Shown here: in pieces, positions 53,701-61,157 of the stretch
Position numbering within the stretch: the stretch's first letter is position 1
Layout: every line of letters starts with the position of its first letter
From: Mycobacterium yunnanensis
GTDB taxonomy: Bacteria > Actinomycetota > Actinomycetes > Mycobacteriales > Mycobacteriaceae
Assembly: GCF_025823185.1 (NCBI RefSeq)
Contig: NZ_JACKVK010000013.1
Location: 721,151 to 785,150 of the forward strand
Reading direction: 5' to 3'
Length of the DNA stretch: 64,000 bases
Program-made: the position numbers and the translations under genes
Notes under the pieces: generated by a model
Told to the model about the DNA's origin: nothing
The model's input: only the letters and a program-made list of their open reading frames with translations
Databases searched by the model: none

Positions 53701-53976
53701 GAAGCCGATCGGGCGGACGACGACGAGTTCCCGGGCGACGGGCTGCAGCAGCAGGGCGGCCTCACCGATGACCTCGCTGATCTCGGACTCGATACCGGCC
53801 GAGCTGATCAGTTCCTCGAGGTTCTCCAGCCAGTTGCCGCCTTGGCCACCGAACGCGACCGCGTAGGGCTCACCTGCGTTGAGGAGGTCGACGAGCGCGT
53901 GCGCCTGGCCGAACGGCGTCGGGGCCGACCCTGCCGTGCGCCCGGTGGTAACCCTGTCGTGTTCGTTGATCGTCAC
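44701..53976 (-). CDS. fas: Type I fatty acid synthase, single 3091-residue chain
   Basis: Cytosolic multienzyme making C16-C26 acyl-CoAs for lipids and mycolate primers. Domain order as in fused fungal FAS: acetyltransferase (TAGHSQGIVA, near residue 150), FMN enoyl reductase (SPMLLAGMTPTTVDAKIVAA, about 420), MaoC-type dehydratase (VSGDHNPIHTDRAA, about 1245), malonyl/palmitoyl transferase (CGHSVGEYTAL, about 1453), ACP (LDSIESITDGASSRRN, about 1815), ketoreductase (VVTGASKGSIAA about 2137; YGEAKSALDAL about 2303) and ketosynthase (Cys about 2742 in VAACATTAVSVEEG; His in SKHDTST and TGHSKGG). An Ala/Pro linker precedes ACP. A repeat-encoded segment, GATGNDRADS, lies near residue 1050. Start GTG 53976 after GAGGAGAT. 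Confidence 0.97.
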   Translation of the reverse strand: MTINEHDRVTTGRTAGSAPTPFGQAHALVDLLNAGEPYAVAFGGQGGNWLENLEELISSAGIESEISEVIGEAALLLQPVARELVVVRPIGFEPMQWVRALAADEPLPTAKQLTTAAISGPGILLTQLAAIRASMRQGLDLYGTPPVATAGHSQGIVACESLRAKGTRDAELLAMLQLIGAAGSLVSRRRGMVGRGDKSPMVSVTNVDPARIAELLEEFSTDVRTVLPPVLSIRNGRRSVVITGTPEQLSRFELYCSKITEKEEAERKNKLRGGAVFSPVFHGIQVEVGFHTPRLADAIDVVDGWGAKLEIDSELLHYFAKAIFTDPFDWVEEVERLHASGARWIVDLGPSDTITRVTAPVIRGLGVGIVPAATRAGQRNLFTVGAAPEVVPAWSSYAPSVISLPDGSVKLSTKFTRLTGRSPMLLAGMTPTTVDAKIVAAAANAGHWAELAGGGQVTEPIFDRRVTELTELLEPGRAVQFNTLFLDPYLWKLQVGGKRLVQKARQSGAPFDGVVVSAGIPELDEAVAIIEELNEVGIAYVCFKPGTVEQIKSVIKIAAEVPDREVIVHVEGGRAGGHHSWEDLDDLLISTYGDLRKLSNITLCVGGGIGTPERAAQYLSGEWANAYGFPIMPVDGILVGTATMATLEATTSPAVKQLLVDTTGTEQWVGAGKAQGGMASGRSQLGADIHEIDNAASRCGRLLDDVAGDVDAVAERRDEIIAAMALTAKPYFGDVADMTYLQWLQRYVELAIGDGDSTADTKRPDSPWLDGSWRDRFEEMLKRAEARLHSQDSGPIDTLYPATAEGEALLEDPQRALAELQSRYPDAGEVKLHPADVPFFTTLCKTLGKPVNFVPVIDKDVRRWWRSDSLWQAHDARYTADQVCVIPGTEAVVGITRVDEPVGDLLDRFEKASVDEVLASGAEPTAVVSRRQARADVTGPLGVVLDSPDVLWAGRAAINPVHRIGAPGEWQVNENRSATHPSTGSRLELDGDHVNLSVPLSDIWITIRFTLPSTTVDGGMPVVTTEDASDAMRAVLSIAAGVDGVDALPPVTEASGATGNDRADSTTVSVSWDPEEVADHTGVTATFGAPLAPGLTLVPDALVGRCWPAVFSVIGAAVTDSGFPVVEGLLSLVHLDHAAHLLAPMPTSKSELTVTATASAAVDTEVGRVVPVSVTIRDSEGTELATLEERFAIRGRTGAVELTDPPKAGGAITDNATDTPRRRRRDVSVTAPTDMSAFAVVSGDHNPIHTDRAAALLAGLKSPIVHGMWLSAAAQHVVTATDGRATPPARLVGWTSRFLGMVMPGDEIDFRVDRVGIDRGAEIVEVTAKVGTDLVMSATAQLAAPKTVYAFPGQGIQSKGMGMEVRARSKAARKVWDTADKFTRETLGFSVLHVVRDNPTSLIASGVHYHHPEGVLYLTQFTQVAMATVAAAQVAEMREQGAFVEGAIACGHSVGEYTALACVSGVYPLEALLEVVFHRGSKMHDIVPRDENGRSNYRLAAIRPSQIDLDDDDVTDWVAEIAERTGEFLQIVNYNLRGSQYAIAGTVRGLEVLEEEVEKRREISGGKRSFILVPGIDVPFHSEVLRVGVADFRRSLERVMPRDADPALLVGKYIPNLVPRPFTMDRDFIQEIRDLVPAEPLDEILADYDTWRTERPHELCRKVVIELLAWQFASPVRWIETQDLLFIEEAAGGLGIERFVEIGVKNAPTVAGLATNTLKLPEYSHNTTEVLNSERDAAVLFATDTDPEPDMETDSAPAAPSDAPAESAPAAAPAAAAAPAAAPSGGPRPEDIVFGADDATLSLIALSAKMHVDQIEPLDSIESITDGASSRRNQLLVDLGSELNLGAIDGAAEADLGGLKAQVTKLARTYKPFGPVLSDAVNDQLRTVLGPSGKRPAAIAERVKKDWELGDGWVKHVTMEVALGTREGTSVRGGNLGHLHEGALPDAATVDRVVDAAVSAVAGRRGIAVSLPSAGGAGGGVVDSAALTEFAEKVTGRDGVLASAARLILGQLGVDAPVNVGETVSDADLIDLVTTELGSDWPRLVAPTFDGRKAVLFDDRWASAREDLARLWLKGEDEIDADWSRLSERFEAAGHVVASQANWWQGKALAAGRNVHASLYGRAAAGAENPGTGRYDGEVAVVTGASKGSIAASVVAQLLDGGATVIATTSKLDDDRLSFYRELYRDHARFGAMLWVVPANMASYSDIDALVSWVGTEQSESLGPKSIHLKDALTPTLLFPFAAPRVAGDLSEAGARSEMEMKVLLWAVQRLIGGLSHIGSERDIASRLHVVLPGSPNRGMFGGDGAYGEAKSALDALVTRWKAETSWSQRVSLAHALIGWTKGTGLMGHNDAIVGAVEEAGVTTYTTEQMAAMLLDLCDVESKVAAAHAPIHADLTGGLGEVDIDMAELAAKAREDMAAESSATPSDDDASSTIKALPSPPRGYAAAPPPAWGEVDVDPADMVVIVGGAELGPYGSSRTRFEAEVSGELSAAGVLELAWTTGLVKWEDDPKPGWYDTASGDLVDEGELVERYHDAVIERVGIREFVPDGAIDADLAAPLLVSVFLDKDFTFVVSSEADARAFVGFDPEHTVISPVPGGGDWQVTRKAGTEIRVPRKVKLSRTVGAQIPTGFDPTVYGISQDMVNSIDRLALWNLVATVDAFMSSGFTPTELMRWVHPSLVASTQGTGMGGMTSMQTMYHGNLLGKNKPNDILQEVLPNVMAGHVVQSYIGSYGSMIHPVAACATTAVSVEEGVDKIRLGKAEFVVAGGYDDLTLEAIIGFGDMAATADTEMMRAKGISDARFSRGNDRRRLGFVEGQGGGTILLARGDLALEMGLPVLAVVGYVSSFGDGVHTSIPAPGLGALGAGRGGRQSELARSLGKLGVSADDIAVISKHDTSTLANDPNETELHERLAAAMGRSPGNPLFIVSQKSLTGHSKGGAAAFQIMGMCQMLRDGVIPPNRSLDCVDDEMAHASHFVWVRETLDMAGRFPLKAGLITSLGFGHVSGLVALVHAQAFLTALSPEQREDYQKRANDRVLEGQRRLASAIAGGPAMYEKPADRRFDHDAPEKRQEADMLLDPAARLGKNGRYGA
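50800..50818. repeat. Small GC-rich repeat inside fas
   Basis: CCCCGTCGCTCCGCTCGCC, similar to the cores at 29021-29052 and 31609-31627. In frame, it adds a short Ser/Gly/Asn/Asp segment in a linker region of FAS-I. Confidence 0.5.
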
Positions 53977-54200
53977 GTCTTGCCATCTCCTCGGTGCGCT
54001 CTCGCGCGTATCGCTTCTCGTTCTGCACGTGTCGGGGCCGCACGGTCTGTCGCACGCGTCTACTGCGTCCTCGGCGGTGAGGCCCGCGCCCCTGCGGGTT
54101 CCGCGGTTCGGTACCGGGTGTTCACCCCGGCAAGCTCGGGTCGTCTCTGGGGCCATCCGGACGGTCGGGCGGCCCTACTAAGAGTGTCATAAGAGCTAGA

Positions 54201-54230
54201 GCCAGTTTCGGCCCGAAAATGGTTACTGGC
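54201..54230. promoter_or_regulatory. Inverted repeat upstream of fas
   Basis: GCCAGT (54201-54206) and ACTGGC (54225-54230) form a perfect inverted repeat, with a near-palindrome TTTCGGCCCGAAA inside. It lies 225-254 bp upstream of the fas start codon and is a candidate site for the FasR activator known from mycobacteria. Confidence 0.45.
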
Positions 54231-54240
54231 GAGTTCTACG

Positions 54241-54265
54241 CACGGGTAACCGTGCCACGGGTAAC
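54241..54265. repeat. Direct repeat upstream of fas
   Basis: The 10-mer CACGGGTAAC occurs at 54241-54250 and 54256-54265, 15 bp apart. It lies next to the inverted repeat at 54201-54230 in the fas upstream region. Confidence 0.6.
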
Positions 54266-55090
54266 ACGGGCCCACGCGCGGCCGAGTCGGTCCCGGGACA
54301 AACGTCCTGTTGGCGAGTGGTTACGGTTGAGTAGCCACAAGTCCGCAGATCACAGCAGTATCGTTATCCAATCGTTATGTTGAGTGAGTGGGCGCGCGTC
54401 GGCGAGTGGCCCGACGACTATGAGTCGACACGGGCGGCTCGAATGTCCAGTCGGTGATCCAAACTCCGTGAAGAAGTTTGCTGGGAAATCTTACTGATCG
54501 GTAACCTGACGGGTGTCGAGAGGCGTCGGACGTCCGCTCGCCGACCCGTGTGACGCCGCCGACCGCGTCGAGGGACCCCTCACGTCCACGATGGCGCGGC
54601 AGCCGGTCGCGCGGGCGACGGTCGCATGGCGAACGGCACGGCGACGCACGAGTCGGATCCGCCGACCGTCGTTCCGCACTCGCCGGCGGGCGCGGCGGCC
54701 GGCCCGAGCCCGCCCCCGCGGCGCCGGCACCGCCTCCGACTTGCGCCGATGACGCCCAGCCCCGCCCACGCCGCCCACGCGCGCAGCCGCCGTTCCCTCC
54801 CATTGGCAAAACCGAGGGGCATCGCGGCACGCCGGACGGCAACCCGGCGCACCACGGCGTGACGAAATGGCCCGGTCGACGGGCGTGCGCGGCCCAAGGC
54901 ACCGAGGGACGGCCGCCAGCTGCGGCCCGCGTCGAACCCTGGCCCCGGACCGCGGGTAGCTGGCCACGCCTTCGAGGCCGATTCCTCGTCCCGAGGGCCT
55001 CACGACGAAATGCGTCGGCTCGAGTGGTCGCTCCCGCGGATTCCATACGTTGCGCTGCGCCACGAACGACCGATCCATACGATTCAGCCC

Positions 55091-56143
55091 ATGCCACCGG
55101 GCCCCAGCGAACCCCAGATTCAACTCGTCGGCGTTCGCAAGGTGTTCGGCGACTCGATCGTGGCCGTGGCGGGCGCCGATCTCACCGTCTTCGACGGTGA
55201 ATTGTTCGCCATCCTCGGCCCGTCGGGTTCTGGCAAGACGACCGTGCTCCGGATGATCGCCGGCTTCGAACAACCGACCGCGGGCACCATCGAGCTCGGC
55301 GGCGTCGACGTCACCGCGCTGCCGGCCCGCCGACGTGACGTCAACACCGTCTTTCAGGAGTACGCCCTCTTTCCCCACATGACCGTCGCCCAGAACGTCG
55401 AATACGGGCTGCGAGTGCGCGGCGTGTCCAAGGCGGAGCGACGCACCAGGGCCGGCGAAGCGCTGGAGATGGTGCGCCTGGCCGACTACGGGCCCCGCAA
55501 GCCCGCGCAGCTCTCCGGCGGTCAGCGCCAGCGCGTCGCACTGGCCCGCGCCCTGGTCGGGCGGCCCCGGGTCCTGTTGCTCGACGAACCACTCGGCGCG
55601 CTGGACCTCAAGCTGCGCGAGCAGATGCAGGTCGAGCTCAAGGCGATTCAACGCGAGGTCGGCATCACCTTCGTCATCGTCACCCACGACCAGGACGAGG
55701 CGTTGACGCTGTGCGACCGCCTCGCGGTGTTCAACGACGGCCGCATCGAACAGATTGGCCAGGCCCGCGAGGTCTACGAGAACCCCGTCAACCGCTTCGT
55801 CGCCGACTTCGTCGGCACCTCCAACGTGCTGGACGGGGACGCCGCCGAGGCACTCGTCGGCCGCCGGGGGCTGTTCGCCGTGCGGCCCGAACGCATCGCG
55901 GTGCTGCCGACCGGCACGGCCTCCCTGCCCGGCAACCGCACCGTCGACGCGACCGTCGCGGAGGTGATCTACGCCGGACCCACTACGCGCGTGGCCGCGG
56001 TCGCCCGGGTCGGCGCTCAGGCGGGCGTCACCCTGACCGCGACGGTGCTCAACGCCGCGCACGCCCTGCCCGACGACCTGGGCCACGGCGCGCCGGTCAC
56101 GCTGGCGTGGCCTGACGGCGCCGTCCACGATCTCTCCAACTGA
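55091..56143 (+). CDS. potA: Polyamine-type ABC transporter ATP-binding protein (PotA-like)
   Basis: 350 residues. Walker A GPSGSGKTT, Q-loop VNTVFQEYALFPHMTVAQNV, signature LSGGQRQRVALARAL, Walker B VLLLDEPLGALDLKLREQMQ, switch VTHDQDEAL, then a C-terminal TOBE-like domain (GLFAVRPERIAVL). It energises the PotB/PotC permease for spermidine/putrescine-type uptake. ATG 55091 (MPPGPSEPQIQ) is chosen; an in-frame ATG further up lacks a good ribosome-binding site. First gene of the potA-potD-potB-potC operon. Confidence 0.9.
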   Translation: MPPGPSEPQIQLVGVRKVFGDSIVAVAGADLTVFDGELFAILGPSGSGKTTVLRMIAGFEQPTAGTIELGGVDVTALPARRRDVNTVFQEYALFPHMTVAQNVEYGLRVRGVSKAERRTRAGEALEMVRLADYGPRKPAQLSGGQRQRVALARALVGRPRVLLLDEPLGALDLKLREQMQVELKAIQREVGITFVIVTHDQDEALTLCDRLAVFNDGRIEQIGQAREVYENPVNRFVADFVGTSNVLDGDAAEALVGRRGLFAVRPERIAVLPTGTASLPGNRTVDATVAEVIYAGPTTRVAAVARVGAQAGVTLTATVLNAAHALPDDLGHGAPVTLAWPDGAVHDLSN

Positions 56144-56170
56144 ACCACCCACGGAAACCAAGGGAGACCC

Positions 56171-57379
56171 ATGAAACTCAGCGCGTCGCGGATCGGCTTG
56201 ACGGTCGCCGCGTGTACGACCCTGGTGGTCGGCACGCTCACCGGATGCTCCAGCTCGGGTTCCGGCGGCGGCGGGGACGCCGGCACCGCGCCACCGAAGA
56301 TGGAGGCGCTCGGCTCACTCGGCAACGGCGAGGGCCAACTCAACTTGATCGCCTGGGCCGGCTACGCCGAGAACGGCTCGAATGACAAGACCGTCGACTG
56401 GGTGACCCCGTTCGAGCAACAGTCCGGATGCAAGGTCAACGTCAAGGTGGGCAACACCTCCGACGAGATGGTGCAACTGATGCGGACCGGTCAGTACGAC
56501 GGCGTCTCCGCCTCCGGTGACGCCACGTTGCGACTGATCTACGCCGGTGACGTGGCGCCGGTGAACACCGCGCTGGTGCCCAACTACTCGACGATCTCGG
56601 AGTTCTTGAAGAACAAGCCGTGGAACTCCGTCGACGGTCAGATGTACGGCATCCCGCACGGCTGGGGCGCAAACCTGTTGATGTACAACGTCGCCGACGT
56701 CAAGGATGCGCCCGATTCGTGGAGTGCGGTGTTCGACGACGCCGGCAAGTACAAGGGCAAGGTGACCGCCTACGACTCCCCCATCTACATCGCCGACGCC
56801 GCGCTGTACCTGATGAAGACCAAGCCGGATCTGGGCATCAAGGACCCCTACTCCCTGACTTCCGCCCAGCTCGACGCCGCCGTGGACCTGCTCACCAAGC
56901 AGCGCGAGAACGTCGGCGAGTACTGGTCGGACTACACCAAGGAAGTCCAGGCGTTCGAGTCCGGCACGTCGGTCATCGGCACCACCTGGCAGGTCATCGC
57001 CAACACCATCGGCACCGAGAACAAGGTGCAGGTGAACACCGTGCTGCCCAAGGAAGGCGCCACCGGGTGGTCGGACACCTGGATGGTCTCGTCGAAGGCC
57101 GCGCACCCCAACTGCATGTACAAGTGGATGGACTGGATCACCTCGCCAAAGGTCAACGCGCAGGTCGCCGAATACTTCGGCGAGGCGCCCGCGCAGACCA
57201 AGGCGTGTGAGTTCACCTCCGAGAAGGACTTCTGCGACATCTACCACGCCACCGACGAGGCGTACGCGTCGCAGTTGCACTACTGGACCACACCGCAGAA
57301 GCAGTGCGTCGACGGCAGCGGCAACGAGTGCACGGCCTACGACGAGTGGGTCAGCAAGTGGCAGCAGATCAAGGGGTGA
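56171..57379 (+). CDS. potD: Extracellular solute-binding lipoprotein (PotD-like)
   Basis: 402 residues. The signal peptide ends in lipobox LTGC, with Cys26 as the lipidated residue, so it is anchored outside the membrane. Binding-fold blocks: LNLIAWAGYAENGSNDKTVD, DGVSASGDATLRLIYAGDVA, GIPHGWGANLLMYN and LPKEGATGWSDTWMVSSKAA. The polyamine class is inferred from the operon and PotD-like pattern; the ligand could differ. Start ATG 56171 has a GGAG-type site upstream (AAGGGAGACCC). Its stop overlaps the permease start (GTGA). Confidence 0.88.
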   Translation: MKLSASRIGLTVAACTTLVVGTLTGCSSSGSGGGGDAGTAPPKMEALGSLGNGEGQLNLIAWAGYAENGSNDKTVDWVTPFEQQSGCKVNVKVGNTSDEMVQLMRTGQYDGVSASGDATLRLIYAGDVAPVNTALVPNYSTISEFLKNKPWNSVDGQMYGIPHGWGANLLMYNVADVKDAPDSWSAVFDDAGKYKGKVTAYDSPIYIADAALYLMKTKPDLGIKDPYSLTSAQLDAAVDLLTKQRENVGEYWSDYTKEVQAFESGTSVIGTTWQVIANTIGTENKVQVNTVLPKEGATGWSDTWMVSSKAAHPNCMYKWMDWITSPKVNAQVAEYFGEAPAQTKACEFTSEKDFCDIYHATDEAYASQLHYWTTPQKQCVDGSGNECTAYDEWVSKWQQIKG

Positions 57380-58218
57380 CGGCAGAGTCGGGCCGCCGAC
57401 GGAACCGACTGACCCTGGCCCTGCTGCTGGTGCCACCCATGGCCTGGCTGGTGGTCGCGTACCTCGGTTCGCTTGCGGTGCTGTTGGTCTCGGCCCTGTG
57501 GAGCACCAACTCCTTTACCGGCGCGGTGGTGCACACCGTCACCGGGGACAACGTCGTCCGTGTGCTGACCGACGAGGTCTTCCGCACGGTCACCATCCGC
57601 ACGGTGGGCGTCGCACTGCTGGTCACGGTGATCTGCGCAGTGCTGGCGGTGCCCCTTGGTCTGTACATGGCCAAGGTCGCCTCGCCGCGCACGCGGCTGG
57701 CCCTGGTGGTGGCGGTGACGACACCACTGTGGGCCAGCTATCTCGTCAAGGCCTACGCCTGGCGGGTGATGCTGTCCCCCGAGGGTCCGATGTCGTGGGC
57801 GGTCGGGTACACCCCGGGCTACGGATTGGTCGCGACCGTCGTCACCCTGACGTATCTGTGGTTGCCCTACATGATCATTCCGGTGTTCGCCGCCTTCGAC
57901 CGGGTGCCGAACCACCTCGTCGACGCCAGCTCGGACCTGGGCGCCTCGGACTTCTCGACCCTACGAATGGTGTTGGCGCCGTTGGCCTTTCCCGGCATTG
58001 CCGCCGGATCGATCTTCACGTTCTCGCTGTCGCTGGGTGACTACATCGCCGTGACCATCGTCGGCGGCAAGACCCAGATGCTGGGCAACATCATCTACGG
58101 CCAGCTCGTCACCGCCAACGACCAACCGCTTGCCGCCGCCTTGTCGGTCATCCCGCTGGTCGCGGTGATCCTGTACCTGCTCGCGATGCGACGCACCGGC
58201 GCATTGGAGAACGTCTGA
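57376..58218 (+). CDS. potB: ABC transporter permease (PotB-like)
   Basis: 280 residues, about six membrane helices: LALLLVPPMAWLVVAYLGSL, VGVALLVTVICAVLAVPLGL and others. The cytoplasmic EAA-type loop is DASSDLGASDFSTLRMVLAP followed by LAFPGIAAG, the contact point with the ATPase. Start GTG 57376 overlaps the PotD stop codon, and its stop overlaps potC (TGATG), so translation is coupled. Confidence 0.9.
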   Translation: MTAESGRRRNRLTLALLLVPPMAWLVVAYLGSLAVLLVSALWSTNSFTGAVVHTVTGDNVVRVLTDEVFRTVTIRTVGVALLVTVICAVLAVPLGLYMAKVASPRTRLALVVAVTTPLWASYLVKAYAWRVMLSPEGPMSWAVGYTPGYGLVATVVTLTYLWLPYMIIPVFAAFDRVPNHLVDASSDLGASDFSTLRMVLAPLAFPGIAAGSIFTFSLSLGDYIAVTIVGGKTQMLGNIIYGQLVTANDQPLAAALSVIPLVAVILYLLAMRRTGALENV

Positions 58219-59018
58219 TGCTGTCGGGCGGAGCTCGCGCGGCCGTCCGGGCGTGGACGGTCGTGGTACTGATATTCCTCTACGCACCACTGGTTCTCGT
58301 CGTGGTCAACGCATTCAACGCCTCGCGCACCTTCGCCTTCCCGCCGAGTGGCTTCACGCTGCGGTGGTGGGCCGACGCCTGGAACAGCGACGGCATGTGG
58401 ACCTCGTTGGCGAACTCGGTGGTAGTCGGTCTGGGCGCCACGGCGATCGCACTCGTCCTCGGCACGATGGTGGCCTTCGCGGTGCAGCGTCACCGGTTCT
58501 TCGGCCGCAACACCATCAGCTTCCTGGTGGTGCTGCCAATCACGTTGCCGGGCATCGTCACCGGCATCGCGCTCAACGCGACGTTCACGTCCGCGCTCGG
58601 CGTGACGTTGGGGATGGGCACGGTGATCGTCGGGCACGCCACCTTCTGCATCGTCATCGTCTTCAACAACACCCAGGCCCGGTTGCGCCGACTCGGAACC
58701 GATCTGGAGGACGCCTCGGAGGACCTCGGGGCGTCGTCGTGGCAGACGTTCCGCTTCGTGACGTTCCCCATGATGCGCGGTGCGTTGGTGGCGGGGGCGA
58801 TCCTGGCCTTCGCGCTCAGTTTCGACGAGATCGTCGTGACCACGTTCACCGCGGGGCCCGCCGTGCAGACACTCCCGATCTGGATCTTCGGGAATCTGTT
58901 CCGGCCCAACCAGGCACCGGTGATCAACGTCGTCGCGGCGGCGCTGACGGTGCTGGCCGTCCTCCCGGTGTGGCTGGCGCAGCGGTTCGGCGGGGATCCA
59001 GCCACCACCAGGGTGTGA
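58218..59018 (+). CDS. potC: ABC transporter permease (PotC-like)
   Basis: 266 residues, about six membrane helices (VVVLIFLYAPLVLVVVNAFN; ISFLVVLPITLPGIVTGIAL). The EAA-type loop is EDASEDLGASSWQTFRFVTF followed by PMMRGALVAG. Second half of the heterodimeric permease. FDEIVVTTFTAGP is typical of PotC. Last gene of the operon. It converges on the MerR gene 15 bp beyond its stop. Confidence 0.9.
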   Translation: MLSGGARAAVRAWTVVVLIFLYAPLVLVVVNAFNASRTFAFPPSGFTLRWWADAWNSDGMWTSLANSVVVGLGATAIALVLGTMVAFAVQRHRFFGRNTISFLVVLPITLPGIVTGIALNATFTSALGVTLGMGTVIVGHATFCIVIVFNNTQARLRRLGTDLEDASEDLGASSWQTFRFVTFPMMRGALVAGAILAFALSFDEIVVTTFTAGPAVQTLPIWIFGNLFRPNQAPVINVVAAALTVLAVLPVWLAQRFGGDPATTRV

Positions 59019-59033
59019 CGAGGACGGCGAGCC

Positions 59034-59699
59034 CTATTCGGCGGCCGCCAGGTACCGCGTCAGGACGTCCTCGAGCCGATCGGTGACGACCCGGCGCCCC
59101 AACGTCCGGAAGTCGGTGGCCCGTCGGCGTGCCACGGCCTCGTCGCCACGGCGCGACACCCGGCTCAGTCCATCTCCGGCCTGCAGACTCTCCTGCACCG
59201 ACTCCGCCACCGACTGAGCCAATTCGTCGAGTTGGTCGGCCACGCCGTCGGCCACGCGCAAGATGGTCTGGACGTAGCGCAACGGCTCGTCGGCGGCCAC
59301 CACGACCTGGGCGATGTTCGGGTCGACGAACGTCACGCGGCCGTCGACCACCTCGGCCAGCCCGTAACTCACCAGGCCGCGCGCCTCGTCGCTCTCTGCG
59401 TCGATGTCGAGCGTCGCGGGGCGCGGTGGCCCGAATACTGCTTGCTGCAGTCCGAGCAGGTCGGCGAGGTCATGCCCCTCGCGCATGCTGGAGAGGAACT
59501 CCGCAATGTGTGCCGAGGTGTAACCCTTGCGCAGGAGTTCGTTGATGGTGCCGAGCTGCGACAGATGACGGTCGTCGTAGAAGGCCGAGCGTCCCTCGCG
59601 TCGGGGCGGGTCCAGGAGACCTCGCTCACGATAGGCGCGAATGTTGCGGATACTCACCCCCGAGAGTTCGGACAACTCCCCAAGCCGATACTCAACCAC
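59034..59699 (-). CDS. MerR-family transcriptional regulator
   Basis: 221 residues. The N-terminal winged helix YRLGELSELSGVSIRNIRAY, then RERGLLDPPRREGRSAFYDD, matches MerR DNA-binding domains. A helix with FLSSMREGHDLADLLGL follows, then an about 120-residue effector domain without the Cys pattern of metal-sensing members. Start GTG 59699 after GAGGGAG. Divergent from the MFS transporter gene, its likely target. Confidence 0.85.
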   Translation of the reverse strand: MVEYRLGELSELSGVSIRNIRAYRERGLLDPPRREGRSAFYDDRHLSQLGTINELLRKGYTSAHIAEFLSSMREGHDLADLLGLQQAVFGPPRPATLDIDAESDEARGLVSYGLAEVVDGRVTFVDPNIAQVVVAADEPLRYVQTILRVADGVADQLDELAQSVAESVQESLQAGDGLSRVSRRGDEAVARRRATDFRTLGRRVVTDRLEDVLTRYLAAAE

Positions 59700-59864
59700 C
59701 TGAATACTCCCTCAAACAGCCGGTCACGGCCTTTATCAACACGTGTCCGCAACGAGCCATGGGACTACTGTAGACCCTCCCGTAAGTTTGCGAGATTTGC
59801 ACGCTCGCGTCGAGTTTTCAAAGCGATTCGCCATCGGGTGCGTCGGTGCGCGACGATTGTCCGA

Positions 59865-61157
59865 GTGCGTGCATGGATGGTGTGGACGGCCGGGCTGCTG
59901 GCCTACGTCGTCGCCGTACTCGACCGGACCACGCTAGGCGTCTCGGGGCTTCAGGCCGCCGGTCGATTCGACGCCAGCCCCAGCCTGCTCTCGACGTTCG
60001 TCGTGCTGCAGGTCGTCGTCTACGCCGGCGCCCAGGTGCCAGCCGGCATCCTGCTCGACCGCTACGGCTCCCGCGTGCTGATCGTCGCCGGGGCCGCCCT
60101 GATGGCCACCGGGCAACTACTCCTGGCCCTCACGGAGTCGTTGCCGCTGGCGATCGGCGCCAGGGCCGTCGTCGGCCTGGGTGACGCCCTGACCTTCATC
60201 TCGGTACTCCGACTGGTGCCGCATTGGTTCGAGCCGAGACGGGTGCCGCTGGTGACCCAACTGACCGGCATCTTCGGCCAGCTCGGTCAGGTGCTGTCCG
60301 CGCTGCCGTTCCTCGCACTGCTGACCGGCACCTCGTGGGCGACCGCCTACGTGTCGGTGGCGGCCTTCGGCGTGCTGGCCATGGTGTTGGCACTGACGTT
60401 GATCAAGGACACGCCGCGCGGGCGGGTCGTCGCCTCGGAGAACCTCTCCGTGCGCGCCGTGGCGTCGAGCGTGAAGACCGTGTGGCTGCGCCCCGGCACA
60501 CGACTCGGCTTCTTCACCCACATGGGCACACAGTTCTCGGTCACCGTGTTCTGCCTCATGTGGGGCGTCCCCTATCTGACCGTCGCTCAAGGTCAGTCCG
60601 CGCACGTGGCCGGAGCGTTGCTCACGGTGTCCGTCGTCACCGCCATCTGCGCAGGCGTCCTCATCGGCATCCTCACCGGCCGCTATCCCCATCGGCGGTC
60701 GTGGATCGTTCTGGGGATCATCGCCAGCAACGCCCTGATCTGGACCGTCGTCTTGGCCCTACCGACCAGGGCACCGTTGTGGCTGCTGGTCGTGCTGGTC
60801 GTCGTGATCTCGGTGGGCGGCCCCGGTTCGATGGTCGGCTTCGACTTCGCCAGGACCTTCAATCCGAGTTCCACCCTCGGCACCGCCCAGGGCATGGTCA
60901 ACATGGGCGGTTTCATCGCCTCGCTGTTGGTGATGCAGGCGATGGGCGTCCTGCTCGGGGCCGCCGGTGGCTATTCCTTCGAGTCGTTCCGGCACGCCTG
61001 GACGGTGCAGTACGCGGTGTGGGCGCTGGCCGTGGTCGGCATCCTGATCACCCGCCGCAAGACGCGGCGGCTGATGGCGGCCGAGCAAGAACGTTCGCTG
61101 CTCGAGTGCTTCGAACGAGACACCCAGCGCGAGCGCTCGATCGAAAGGGAGCGCTAA
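59865..61157 (+). CDS. MFS transporter
   Basis: 430 residues, about 12 transmembrane helices. The first loop carries AGILLDRYGSRVLIVAGAAL, the MFS A-motif G-x-L-x-D-R-x-G-x-R. The central cytoplasmic loop (KDTPRGRVVASENLSVRAVA) and tail (QERSLLECFERDTQRERSIE) are charged. Substrate unknown. Start GTG 59865 (RAWMVWTAGLL) is chosen; ATG 59877 or GTG 59838 cannot be excluded because no clear ribosome-binding site is seen. Divergent from the MerR gene, and its stop overlaps the convergent ChaB-like gene. Confidence 0.86.
   Translation: MRAWMVWTAGLLAYVVAVLDRTTLGVSGLQAAGRFDASPSLLSTFVVLQVVVYAGAQVPAGILLDRYGSRVLIVAGAALMATGQLLLALTESLPLAIGARAVVGLGDALTFISVLRLVPHWFEPRRVPLVTQLTGIFGQLGQVLSALPFLALLTGTSWATAYVSVAAFGVLAMVLALTLIKDTPRGRVVASENLSVRAVASSVKTVWLRPGTRLGFFTHMGTQFSVTVFCLMWGVPYLTVAQGQSAHVAGALLTVSVVTAICAGVLIGILTGRYPHRRSWIVLGIIASNALIWTVVLALPTRAPLWLLVVLVVVISVGGPGSMVGFDFARTFNPSSTLGTAQGMVNMGGFIASLLVMQAMGVLLGAAGGYSFESFRHAWTVQYAVWALAVVGILITRRKTRRLMAAEQERSLLECFERDTQRERSIERER

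Larger units (their letters stand above)
53977..55090. other. 1.1-kb fas/potA intergenic region, no supported gene
   Basis: About 500 bp next to fas hold the repeats described separately and A/T-richer promoter-like sequence (54350-54490). From 54490 to 55090 the open frames on both strands are Arg/Ala/Pro-rich, have no credible start site and match no family I recognise. No tRNA or riboswitch pattern was seen. Confidence 0.6.

Noticed and set aside
46801..54192. Several plus-strand frames of 700-945 codons across fas
   Set aside because: All are shadows of the 9.3-kb fas gene; their products are compositionally biased and lack motifs.
54375..55097. 240-codon minus-strand frame in the fas/potA gap
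   Set aside because: Product is Arg/Gly/Pro-biased without motifs, its start overlaps the potA start, and there is no ribosome-binding site.
54491..56161. 556-codon minus-strand frame
   Set aside because: Mostly the complement of potA, which has complete ABC ATPase motifs.
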